Source: Protonemura montana | Lineage: Eukaryota; Arthropoda; Insecta; Plecoptera; Nemouridae | NCBI GenBank assembly: GCA_947568835.1 | Contig: OX387608.1 | Span: 9,214,001 to 9,278,000 of the forward strand | DNA: 64,000 nucleotides | Reading direction: 5' to 3' | The notes under the pieces: generated by a model | Told to the model about the DNA's origin: nothing | What the model saw: only the letters and a program-made list of their open reading frames with translations | Database searches by the model: none | Translations under genes and position numbers: made by a program | Shown here: piece by piece, positions 35,113-46,437 of the stretch | How the letters are laid out: every line of letters begins with the position of its first letter | Position numbering within the stretch: position 1 is the stretch's first letter

Positions 35113-38100
35113 CTAGGTTGCCGGCGGGGGCGGTGGCGGATTGTCAGGAGGTGGACCCTGCGGCAAAGGCGGGGCTAACTGCGGCGGGGGCGGCAACTGC
35201 GGAGGCGGAACTGAAAACCCGACGTCCTGCCTCTGCGGGGGCAGCATGGCGTGCATGCCAGCTGCAATCATGCCAGGATGAAACATGTACTGCGGCATAG
35301 GGGGCGCGTAGAAACCGCGGTACGCCATCATCTCCTGCTGGGGCGGCGCGTAATGCTCGGCGTACATCATTGGGGGCGGCATCGGAGGCGGCGGCGCAAA
35401 CATGCGGTGCCGGTACGGATAGAACGCGACGGGTGGTGGCGGGGGTGGCGGAGGTTGGTAAAAGGGTGGGGGAGCACGCATCAGTCGCGGCACCCCGTAG
35501 CCCGGACGTACCTTTCCGTGCGACGTCGGCCGAGGAACGCCGTTCTGCGCAGGCCTGCGTACCTCCACGCGAGGCGCCTTAGAAGGACGTGGCTCGTCCG
35601 AGGGTCGCGAAGACTGCCGCTTGCGTGACTCCTTGGTGGCCATCGGTGTCGTGTACGTGTCGATAATGTCCTTGCTGATCTTTAGCTTGAGTCCACCTCC
35701 AGCGACGGGCGTAGAGACGGGAGACCCACCAAATGGCGAGCCGGACTCCTTCAGCCGGTCCTTGTGGATCTTGATCTTGAGCCCAGCTGGCGATGAGTCC
35801 ATGGTTGTCGCCAGGATCTTCTCCTTGGGGATCGTGATCTTTATACCCGGAGTCATCGGCAGCGGCGCGGCTGCAATCGCCTCGCGTTCCTTCACCTTTT
35901 CCTTGTGCTTCTTCTTCTCTTTCTTGCGCTCCTCACGGCTCGGCTTGTCCTTGTCGCGCTCCTTGTGTTTGTGCTTCTCTTTCTTTTTCTTCTTCTCGCT
36001 CTTGTGCCGGTGCTCACCCTTCGACGGGCTCTCCAGGGCAAGCGGCGTTGGCATGACAACGAGCCGACTCGGCTCGATCATGTTCTTAATGAAGTCTGCC
36101 TCACTATCGTTTACAACGTCGATGAACGATTCGCGGGGTGCGCCGTTGGCCAGCTCTGGCTCAGTGGCTGCTGCAAACGTTGGTGGCTCGGCAAACGCAA
36201 CTTCGGTTGCGGTGCGAGAAGTTTCCGGCGGACGAGCGGCGGAATTCGATAGGTGCGTCCGGACGAACGGTTCTTCTTTGACCCGCTTGACTGGCATTGG
36301 CTCCTCCTTGAGTCGCTGCGTTTTGACAGGCAAAGGGGCCTCTTCGCGAGGGCGGCTACCTTTAGCTGGCGAAACGGGGTCGTCTTTAACGCGAGATCGG
36401 ATCGGGGATAGCAGCTCCGGCTCGGTCTTGCTGCGGGATCGGATCGGAGAGAGAAGTTTGGGCTCATCTTTTGGACGGAGAGGCCGCACAGACTCATGCA
36501 GCCGTGCCTTGTCCGACAGCTTGAAGCTTTCTTGGGAGTCGAGCACGTTCTCATATCTGAAATCGGCAGTTTGAGAAGTTTAGGGGATGCTTTGGGATTC
36601 AAGAAAACTGTTAGACAAGCAAGGGCTGAGATTGACAGTAGTTGGCAGATTGAGGTGCAAAATAGCGATACATGTAAATGCATCGTTGCGATTAGCACCA
36701 GAAGAAACTAATTAAGCTGTAGCCACTCTCTAATGCGAGAAATTTGCAAGAGATAACATTTTTTAATAATACTTTGTACTAACAATAAACCTGATATAAG
36801 CCCAATGTCAGGACGCAACAACGAAGGACTCACCCAGCAATGTCCTCGATCTTCATGATATACGGCACCAACTCTGGCTCGGAACTCGAGCTGGTTGTGC
36901 GGTTGCGGTTGTTGCCGGCGCCGGGCGTTAGAGGCAGGTGCTTGGGAGGCGAACCGAAGTCAGGGGACATCGGCGCAAGTGGCGGCAGCACGAAGTCGGA
37001 CGGCTTCCGCGAGCTGCCGGGTGTCCCGTGCCTCGAGCTCGGTTTCGAGCCTAACGAACGGTGCGACGAGCTCGAAGAGTTGCTCGAGCCGGGGGTGGCC
37101 GAGGTGGGACGGACCTACACGGGCAACGGATGCGTAGATAGATGCCCTTGAGATGTGGGTTGTTTGTTTTGTTTTTAATATCATTTAAGAAGCATTTTTT
37201 TAAGGTCAAGTGGTTTGCAGAATAATAGAGAATTTCTTTGCCTATTACTTCTTCATCTAATAAATACCAGCAGCAATGGAAAGGACCGTAACGATAGATT
37301 CCAGATATCTTGACTGTATGGTTTTTCATCAACCTGGCTCTTTTGGGCGGTGGAACAATGCTCAGATTCTATTATTAGCCTGAAGTTAATGTTTAAGCTC
37401 CTTTCATAATTTATGAGTCTTACTAGTAATAATGATACAACCTACTACAAGTGTTGATTGGGAAAGTAAAGAGCGAGTACGGAACTTACCGAGCAAGAGT
37501 GGCAAGCCGGGATAGTGCAAATTCTTTGTTAACGTTTCGGCTGTTGCTTTACTCCCGCTCGGTAAGTTTCGTACCCTCCCTTTACTTTTCCAAACAACAT
37601 ATTCGTTATCCCAACCCTTTGGCACATTACAAGTCAACTACTTTCTGAAAGGAAATTCAAACTGAAGAGTTTGACACTACTCAAAGCACCCAGTAATTAG
37701 ACATTACCCTGTTGTTTGATCACTAGACTGAGAAGATCTAGTAAACACCTACCTTGGTGGGCGTGACGTTTGCGGCATTGAGAGACTCGGGGTTGAGAAG
37801 CATTTCCTCGCTGCCGACCCTGCTGCCATCCAACGAAGGCCGCACTACATTTTCCCGACGCTCCGTGGGATATGCCCCGCCGTTGCGCGAGTCTCGCGGA
37901 TGCTGAGTTGCACTTGGCCCAAGATGGGCCGGGTTTGACCCGAGGTGCACAGAATTCGAGCCAAGGTGAGTGGAATTCGAGCCAAGGTGAGTGGAATTTG
38001 AAACAAGAGGAGTTGAATTTGAGCCTAGATGTGTCGAATTCGGTTGGAGATGTGTCGAACTCGAGGGAGGGTGAGCCGAATGTAGGCCAGGATGCACAGA

Positions 38101-41100
38101 GTTCCCGGCCGGAGCCGCAGGAAGAACTGGCACACGCGGACTCCGCGGCCGTGACTCAACCTTGACACCGCCGGGCATCAGCTGCCGGGGACTCTTTGGA
38201 CGAACCGACCCCACGCTAGGCGCAGGTGCCGACGAGGCCGTCGGCCTGCCAACAGCAGGGGACGGTTTGTCGCCAAGTTTTGCCGCTGCGACTGGCGCCA
38301 TGCTCCGGTGTGATGGCGGAGGCGTCGGTGTTGCGCGGTGCTGCTGGACGGGCGCGGTTGGCGTGCGCACGCCGCCTGCAACGGACGGCCTCGCATTCGT
38401 AGGCGGCTGCCGAGACCCAGCATGGTTGGCTGGGTTTGTTGAGTGATTAGGAGGGTTCGAAGGGTGACCTTGCGGGTGTCCGCTTGGTCGCCCTGCCACT
38501 GGTGCCGGTCCTGGCCGGTGCTTGGCGTGATGAGACGGCTGCGGCGGCGGTGCAGATTTCACAGGCGACGGTGTCCGCAGCGGCTTGAGGTGAGCAGCTG
38601 GGTTGAGTTGGGCCGGTTGTCCGAACGCTGGCCGCTTCTCGGCTGCTACCTCCTTGTGGTTAGGCTTGGCGCCAAACATCCGCTGGGTCTCCTCTGCGGT
38701 CAGCGGCTTTGCAATTTCCTTGTGCGGCCGCTTGCCGGGGTCCGTGTGTCTACTGTCTTTCACTAAACTACTGTATTTATCACTGTGATGTCTATTGGCG
38801 TCTAGTTCGTTAGTTACGTGGTTCACCTTGCCGGGGGCGGCGTCGTCGACGGGCGGTGGCGAAAATATGGAAAACGAGGGGGGCTTGGGGGCAGGCTGGT
38901 CTCTTCGAGGGGCCGAGTTCGGTGGCGTCGGCCGAGGATAGTAGGCCGGGGGAGCCATCTTTGCAGGCGGCATTGTGGAGGTGGTGGGGGGTGCAGTTGT
39001 TGGCGCATGAGGTTTTGAAGGATGCGGCTTGTGATGGTGGCCGTCTCGGCTGCAATCAGAATAAATAGCATCAGAGCATTGACCACAGCAGAGACTGGTA
39101 TAAACATGACACTTTTAAAACACATTGCCCAACACAACATTTAGTACCTACTGGAGTTTTTAAATAAATATTGCTTGTTGGGTATTAAGAGGGGCTTGGA
39201 AAAGAATATGAATAAGGATCCTAAAGGTGATTTTAAGTGAGCTAGAAAAGATGCAGTCGAGAAGCTACCATATTCTTCTCCTATACTTTTGAGAATAAGG
39301 GAAATGCCTGCCAAGAGCTTATGCAGCAAGAGAAATAGGGAAGCTCAACACTTTTCTGATTTTTTCAGTTCCTTCATTTTTGTAAGGAGAATAGGAGTAA
39401 AAAGTGTAATTTACAGAACTTGACAAAAGGCTAATTTTAGATTATTGTAACATGGTATTCGGCAGACAGCCACTTACGGTGGATGTTCTTTGGGCGCGCC
39501 GGCAGCTGCCGGGCCTGACGCTGCTGTGGCGGCCATCTTGTGCTCGCGCTCCTGGCGCTCCTTGTCTCGCTTCTCCTTGTACTGGTCAAAGGACTGTCGC
39601 ACCACCTTGGGAGGAGGCGGCCCGCCACTACTCGTTGCCTTTCGGCTGCTTGCTGAAGCGGATTCCTCCGTTGGCGGCAGCAGCAAGTGCCGGCTGTGCT
39701 GGCTCTCTGCGATTTTGCGCGGCTCGTTGTCCTAGAGAGGAGAGTGTACGAATGTTTACTTGTGGTCCAGGCAAAAGGACATCAGATGCAAATTCAATTT
39801 AATACGAAGCAAAAGTTAGCGTTCTCAATATAAGAAAAGATAAGCGCTTTATTTATGAATGTTTACAGTTGCATCTGATTGTATAGCAAGTTCATTTTTG
39901 TCGAAGGTTTAAAGAAATGACGTGAAGTTTGAAAATTACCAGCCATGAAAAAGAATAGTGTCTGTCGTGCACATATTTGCCCAAATATGATTTTTTTTCC
40001 AACAGAAAAATTATAAGCTGAAAAACACGAAAGCCAATACAATAAAAATTGTAATTCCTTACCGAAGGTGCAAAATCAACTAATATAAAGCGCTGTTTTG
40101 GTTGTGTTAAACCTGTCCCATAGAGAGCTGGCCAAACCATTAGCCGTTACCGTGGCAATTACGACCTAATCTGTCTCCGTCAATCACAGGATGTCTTTGA
40201 AGGCTTTGTCAGTCTTATAATTACCGAAGATTTTCCCCGGGGCTGGATCCAAAAAGCAGGGTTTAAGCTTAACCCCTATAACTTTGGCGGTAAGCTTGTT
40301 ATCACCATGGGAACAACCCTTTAAAATCTGGGAACACCATCTGTGATAGGCTGATCATCTTTAAACGTCAGGGATAACTTAGACTAAGCTTTGTGGATCT
40401 GGGGGTACACAATCATATGACCAGAGAAAAGAACAAAGTAAATAATAGATTGAAGTATATGGTCTTGCTTCAACCAAAACTACAAGTTGGAAATACCGGT
40501 TCTCGTGAGATGACTGAAGTTGAGCAACACTGCGCTGAGTCAGGTATTGGATGGAAAACCTTCATAAACATGACCAGTTCTGTATGGGAAAGAGGTTGGA
40601 GGGATGAAAGTTAGTACACCAACTTCATTCGCCTTACTTATCAACCTCTCGACAGCATGGATTTGTGGAGGAATCCTGCTGTTCGAGTTGTACCGTCCTT
40701 CGGAAGGGACGTTAAGTCGGTGATCCCCTTGGTGCTCTTCAACAGGAGCAGGCTACGTACCGCACCGAGTTTCCCCCCCCCCTTCTAGGCTAGGTTAGGT
40801 TTATCATCATCCACTCAATCACCGATGCCATTAGACCAGTGCCGCATGGCCAGATGTCAGAACAGTGTGTCGTTAAACATCACAAATCAATCAATCAAGC
40901 AAAACTTACCATGAATGCATTCCAGAAAAAGGCAAAAAAAAGTTCTGGAGACATTGAGACTTGATTTTTTTGCTTCATTGCATCAATTTTAAAGCGACGA
41001 CAGATCAGGTTAATGGTGTGGGACCAAAAGCATGCAGCAACTTACCTAATCATGGAAAACCATAGAAGACCAGCTACATTCGTTAAAAAAAGGTGGCAGA

Positions 41101-44100
41101 GCCGTGGCCTAGTAAATATGAAAGTAACCAAACAATGCAAAAAAATGGGACTGATCGACTTACAAACAGCTGCGATCCCTGCGACGACTGCGACGGCATT
41201 ATGGCGTTCTGCGTTGCAGTTATTGACATGATCTTGCGCTTGAGCTTAGTAGGACACTTGTCAAAGATTTGCAGAAACTCGGTGGTGAGGGTCTCCAGCT
41301 GCTCGAAGGTCACCGAAGGGTCCACGTACACGAACCAGTCTTTACCCTCGTTGCTCTGTGGTATCTACGAATGGCAAGAAGAACAACAAATTTTTTAAAG
41401 AAGTTTTTAAGGTAAATTACATAAATTTGAGGAAGTAGAAATATAGACATATTTCTAAGATGAGCTGTTTAGTTGCCTAATTTGAAAAATAAATAACTTG
41501 ATCAAGCTTAACCATACAAATTTCATTTGTAGATTTAACTTTTGGCATGGAGATGCTGAGATTTCCATAAACTTCCCAATTCTGCTTTTTTATGTTCCTG
41601 TGGGTATAAGTATTTGGACTAGGCAGCACCTTAGTTTACACCACAATTTTGCCAAACTCGGCTCCATAGCTACAACCAATTGTTTCCGTCTTAACCTGAA
41701 ATTATTTTCATTATAAGACTTGTTTAACTGACTCAAATTTCACCGCACATTCAAACTCTCATTCCAAAGGACGCAACAAAAATGCAGCTGAAATCTCAAG
41801 TTACGGTTGAGATGCTTACCTCCCAGTTTGACCATTTGCAGGCCAGGTGTATGCAGAAGCAAGCCACAACGGTTGGCTTGTACTGTAGGCACATGGTCGT
41901 CAAATGTAAGCTGCAAAAAGACATTAGCAAAAGTGTCAGTTAAAAAGACGCGGCATTCGTTGTTAAGCTAAAACCAGGAAAAAGGACACAAGAAATGTAC
42001 ACTCGTTTCAAACGAGCTAGCAGCTCGCCTTCACAGAACAGCCACAGACGATTTATGCTTGCTCTTTAGTTTCTAAGAAGCATTCACTTACACTTCTGTA
42101 AAATAAATCAGAAAGCAATGAGACACGAATAGATCTAACCCAAAAGCGACTTTACCTCAAACCCCAGGCCGTTTACTTAGAATTTTAGTACCTACATTCC
42201 CATTCAATAAGGGACATGCGTCCTTCGGTACCATCGATTTTGTAAACTAGACGAACGCGATGCGATTCGCCGTGGAGCTCCGTGGCTCTAGGCTCGGCGA
42301 GCGGTCAAGGCGTATCGCATTGCGTTCGCTCGTACCAAGGTTTAAGTAACTGGTCAGCACCTGTTTGAGGCCATAAAGTAGGACGTCTGGGCCAAATCCT
42401 TGCTGGCTGTAATTGTGTAGTCGACGTATCGAGACGATCGTCAACGCCGTGACGAAACGAACCGGGAACGAGAAAGCATTCCGTTAGCAATTGTGCCAAC
42501 AAAACAGAGAGCATAGTAATTGGTGGATGGGGTGCTGGTGAGAGGTAGCTGGCAAAATAAAAGGGTTGCAAATATGAATTGTATTATGTTAATGTTTTGT
42601 GACTAGGTAGTGTTTGATTCTGGATTTTTTTCACAATTTTTTTTTTGTGGGTGACACTTTTCAAGCCAATAAACGCACATTTCAGTAAAAGTAAACACAA
42701 TCTTTCTTAACCAAGTCTTTGGACATTATTTATCGAAAATTATTAAAGCTTACAATAATACTAAATACTACGTATGTACAGTTTAAGCGTAGTAAATTTC
42801 AAACCGCAAAAATCTGAAAGAAAACGAGAGCGCAGCTAACAGCACGGCAATCACGTACAACCACTCATAAAGACGCTTCTTTATCGGAATCTATAATCTA
42901 GTGGTAAAGAGTTTAAAAAGTTAGAAACACGTTTAGACAGAAATCACACAAGGCTAAGTCCTTTGTCAGACAGATTTTGCTTAATAAGATTTTTATTGCC
43001 TACGAACAAAAGCAAACAACACAAAACTACAACGTTACCGGGTTCAACCCTGCTCATATCAGGTAATAATAACTTTGCGACGAAAGCATAGATGGTCAAA
43101 AAAGACCATCTAACAAAATGAAAGTTATATTGACAGCATTACCGTAGTCAAACGATTACTGACACTTATTGTTGAGTAGAAACGTTAACTGCGATTAAAA
43201 AAAACACCGAATTTCAATGTTACATCCTGCCAATTAGATTGCTTTTCTGCCTGTTGCGGCTAGCCTGACTTAGAATCATTACCGAATAAGATCGGAAACT
43301 GCGCGGCTGGGCCTACCTTTCACCATGTGGCAGCAGCGGACCACGTGGGTGTGAGGATGGTCGATGGCCACGTCGAAGCTGAGCGTTTGAAGCAGGACGT
43401 TCTCGTTGAACACCAGGTCTTGCGCCTGCTCCAGGTAGCTCTGTGAAAAAAATTGTGTGTAGGGCAAGGTTCACACTAAAGTAAACGTTTTTGCCACATA
43501 AACTAATTGGTTTAGTTAGTAGAACTCACATTTTTGGGGTAACTTTTTATCAAAAGTTTTAATAAATGGTTTTTAATTAATGGCCTTGGATTTTTAGTGC
43601 ATTAAGAGTGCCTTGACAATGTAATTGTTTATGATTTTGTGTTCTTTTGTTAACAAAGTAGTTACATCATCTTTCACTCTTGATAAAGTCGCAGGTTCCA
43701 GTTACAAAACTGGAAAAAGTCGGTTGATTTGCACTTAGCATTCAAAACATGGTTTCTGTTAAGTATTTTTCAAGACTGATGTTAATTTTAGATAAAATAG
43801 ACAGCCGAAAATCCATCATAGCCAAAAAAGTATTCTTACAGATCCCCATTACTGCAATTCAATTTTGAACCAGCTTTAGTTTTAAGTAGATACAAGCAAA
43901 TCTTTAGAGAAAACATGTTTGCCTAGATCATTCTTGTTTTATTCTGCATCGTGCAAACAGATATTGGTTTGGTGAAGTGGTTCAGAGCCGTTGCTCAATG
44001 TTGTGGTGACTGACGGACTTGCAAGTCCGTCACTCACCACTACAGATATTCGCAGCATTTATTAGTGACCTACGCTACTTCAGTTACGTGTCTCAATTCT

Positions 44101-45778
44101 GTTTGTTTTAAAATATTTATTAAGTAGGTAAGTATATCAGAGCATCAATTGCTCTAATGTCCATGGAATCTGTTAATTTTTGTATCACTTGTGTACCTTT
44201 CATAGTCAATGCTCTGCAAAATCCCATAACAAAACACACTGCTAAATTATCCTTTGGTCCGATAAAAAAAAAATTGTCTTTCTATAAGCTGGCTAGAACG
44301 AGTCAACTTTCAGGTTAAGTACTATCATCGAAAACTGCGGCATAAAACTTCATTACATACTCTGCTGTTGTGGCATAAAATTAACGAACGCTTTCTGCCC
44401 TACAGTCCTGAAGATGTCTGCGCATTTGAATACAAGAAGTCATCACCTGGCAAGGTTCTTATAAAAGGACCAAAACCAAATCCACATCGAGCAAATTCAA
44501 CATCAACCCACGCCTTACCAATTAACCATAAGTACCATTTATATGAATAGTAGAAATGTATCCAACTTAGAAACACAGGCTCCCCCATAGCATTTTGAAG
44601 CATTTTCTTTTATTTCCATACAAATAACAACATCAGCTGATGAAATTTCAAAGCAATTTTTTTTTTTTTTACATTCAGCAAAACTTGCTTAATGGATCAA
44701 GTTAGAGACAATCCTGATACCAAGCAAATATGTAAATGGAGCCAAATTACAGAATTAACACTGGAAAATGAGTGAGAAAGTCTATTCTTACATCAGACTT
44801 TGTGTCGAGCGTCTGCGGCTGCCTCTGCAGACAGACGTGGGCGACTTTTATCACATGCTCCAGCTTTCTCGGCTGCTCCTCGACTTTCGCGGCCAAGAAG
44901 AGAGCGGCTGTCGCAATTGCATTTCGGTGGAAATGCGTGAACGAATGGTATACATAGAACCGGTGCATGTATACAATAGCGGTATTGATACATAGTTGAG
45001 TACTGAGAACTGCTGGTCAAGGAAATTCCAATAAATGGTAGCCAGAAAAATGTAATGATGTTGGTTAGGTAGGAGAGCAAGTTCAATTCACTGAAGTGAC
45101 TTTCATGAAACATTGACCTAGATCAGTTTATAAACTGGGTGATGATCAGGACCTTGCTTAGGTATTGGGTTCGATAAAGCTAGGTCAACCCAAACACTAG
45201 CCTGATTGTAAAAATGGAGGTTAGTGTTGATCCATGATCCCATTAGGCCCAAAGTTTGGACGGGATTCCCACAGCGAGAAAAGGAGTTTAAATTAAGATA
45301 TTCATCGAATTCGACCTCCCAAAAGGCCCGAAGGATCTAATTATATTTTCATTATATCGCGTAGAGCGAATAATATCACATGATCAATATGGCGTGGCAT
45401 ATAGAGGCCGTGAAACAGCACTCGAGGTGCGGAGCTAGTTTTTGTGTTTTTCGCTGGAAATACTCCAAGAATGGAGCGCAGATGCATTAGAGGTAAGTGC
45501 AAATGTCAGTGAGAAGTGAAAAACATAGAAGTTTTGCTAATAAATACGCGATAACCTGTAGAAAGCGAGTGCATTCAACCTGGGTCATGGAACTTGCACT
45601 GTGGATGACGAATTTTCGCTTGCAAAGGATACACTTGCAATCGCTGTCCCATGTCTTGTATAAAATTGGCAGCTTGTTGCCTATTAGATAGTTCCTTGTC
45701 TGCTTCTGTACCAAATCGTCTGCTTGGAGTATTTGCGAGTTGCTCTTTTGTGAAATACCATTTTTCTTCAGCCGCCAT
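35113..45778 (-). CDS. CycT: Cyclin T, regulatory subunit of P-TEFb
   Basis: Cyclin T binds CDK9 to form the nuclear kinase that phosphorylates RNA polymerase II and releases paused transcription. Coding exons on minus are 45778-45633, 45002-44792, 43440-43317, 42406-42361, 41910-41820, 41364-41164, 39731-39478, 39049-37753, 37114-36834 and 36556-35113 (stop TAG). All phases join, giving 1364 aa, longer than human T1 (about 730) and nearer insect CycT. Residues 1-260 are the two cyclin folds: [80 protein letters not shown] and [14 protein letters not shown]. The rest is disordered: a seven-residue repeat (688-736), a Lys-rich block (1070-1109), three LKIKI-like motifs (1121-1181) and a Pro-rich end. 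A TAA directly precedes the ATG in frame, which supports this start. Exon 4 is only 46 nt, with a weak donor GTGCTG. TAR-binding residues are not expected in invertebrates. Confidence 0.95.
37915..38061 (-). repeat. 21-bp coding tandem repeat in cyclin T exon 8
   Basis: Seven units of 21 bp encode variants of [56 protein letters not shown] (residues 688-736). The length keeps the frame. Near-identical neighbouring units suggest recent unit duplication. Confidence 0.9.
40250..40360 (-). repeat. Short repeat family R4, copy 3
   Basis: On the minus strand it reads GGTGTTCCCAGATTTTAAAG, GGTTGTTCCCATGGTGATAA and GGGGTTAAGCTTAAACCCTG, matching the order at 4.43 kb. It lies in the cyclin T intron between exons 6 and 7. 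Confidence 0.6.
40478..40898 (+). repeat. 5S-rRNA-derived SINE, copy E (longest copy)
   Basis: The 5S-like head is TTGGAAATACCGGTTCTCGT, GACTGAAGTTGAGCAACACT and GGTATTGGATGGAAAACCTT. The body has AACCTCTCGACAGCATGGAT, GTGGAGGAATCCTGCTGTTC and CCTTCGGAAGGGACGTTAAG. A TCGGTGATCCCCTTGGTGCT block and AACAGGAGCAGGCTACGTAC follow, then CTAGGCTAGGTTAGGTTTAT and GCCATTAGACCAGTGCCGCA, ending in CGTTAAACATCACAAATCAA and ATCAATCA. This order defines the family, about 420 bp. It lies antisense in the cyclin T intron between exons 6 and 7. The box-C-like segment is damaged (GGATGGAAAACC), so it may no longer be transcribed. Confidence 0.85.
41515..41625 (+). repeat. Short repeat family R5, copy 2
   Basis: TTGTAGATTTAACTTTTGGC, ATGGAGATGCTGAGATTTCC and TCTGCTTTTTTATGTTCCTG match, in order, the copy at 57.85 kb. 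It lies in the cyclin T intron between exons 5 and 6. Confidence 0.6.
43665..43822 (+). repeat. Foldback-family remnant FB4 (single unit)
   Basis: CTTTCACTCTTGATAAAGTC and CAGTTACAAAACTGGAAAAA are the reverse complement of part of the FB3 loop. They are followed by one arm (CACTTAGCATTCAAAACATG) and the tail (GATAAAATAGACAGCCG). No left arm is seen. It lies in cyclin T intron 2. Confidence 0.55.
44004..44045. repeat. Short near-perfect hairpin
   Basis: GTGGTGACTGACGGACTT and AAGTCCGTCACTCACCAC are inverted copies differing at one base, separated by two bases. It lies in cyclin T intron 2. It could be a decayed mobile element end or an RNA hairpin; function unknown. Confidence 0.5.
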
Positions 45779-46437
45779 TTATTGTCGCACGAAGAACACT
45801 CGACTAAATTCCGCAAGGAGGAAGTCCCAAAGACGCTTTCTGATTGGTCAAAGTCCCAGACATGAGTCATTTAATGTTTTTAATATGATATAAATCTGCT
45901 GTAAATCACCAACATTCTTCTTATGATGCTTTGTTATTTAATATTTCTGAAAATTATATATTTTTAACTTATTTGAACGTAAATATAAAGGTCCAAAATA
46001 TATGATGCTATTTCACAAAGTTGCGTAAGAAAACGATGACCGATTGAAACAGCTCGGGCGGCGCCATGTTTACGCATCGGGAGCGAGATAAATAAAAATT
46101 TCGTTGTAATTCAAGGTAACAAATATTGCGTAACGCCACTCACGCACGTAATAAAACAATTTTGTTTGTTTTAAGCATGTCATTACCGCCTTTTTGTGTG
46201 CAGATCAATATATCGGAATGAACAATGTTCCTGGCTGCCTCCCCTTCCCTTTGGGTACAGTCTGATTCAATTTAATTGCCACCAAATTCAAACCCAGAAG
46301 CACATGGTTCAAATGAAATGCCTTCATAAAATCACATATTTCTTAAATTGATTTGTAATTTTTATTTTGATGTCTATGTTTCAGAGAGGTGATTTTGGAC
46401 CCAAACATTAATTTCTCGACTCATCTATCTCAATGAA
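45779..46437. promoter_or_regulatory. Shared (bidirectional) promoter of cyclin T and KANSL2
   Basis: The two start codons face away from each other, 659 bp apart, so the 5' ends of both genes must fall in or near this interval. A GC/CpG-rich core GCTCGGGCGGCGCCATGTTT lies at 46,050-46,070. The cyclin T start context is AATAAATGGCGGCTG, resembling a YY1-type ATGGCGGC start element. On the KANSL2 side, TTTCAG at 46,379-46,384 looks like an acceptor; a possible 5' UTR donor is CAAG/GTAAC near 46,115. Transcription start sites are inferred. Confidence 0.6.

Noticed and set aside
35621-36574. A 317-codon open frame on + opposite the last cyclin T exon
   Set aside because: It is the mirror of a GC-rich, Ser/Arg/Lys-biased exon on minus. 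Its protein is Ser/Leu-rich low complexity, and the minus frame matches cyclin T.
45471-45495. ATG followed by a good donor (GAG/GTAAGT) on +, as an upstream KANSL2 exon
   Set aside because: It lies inside cyclin T intron 1. The peptide MERRCIR does not resemble KANSL2 N-termini, and an in-frame stop precedes the ATG at 46,438.
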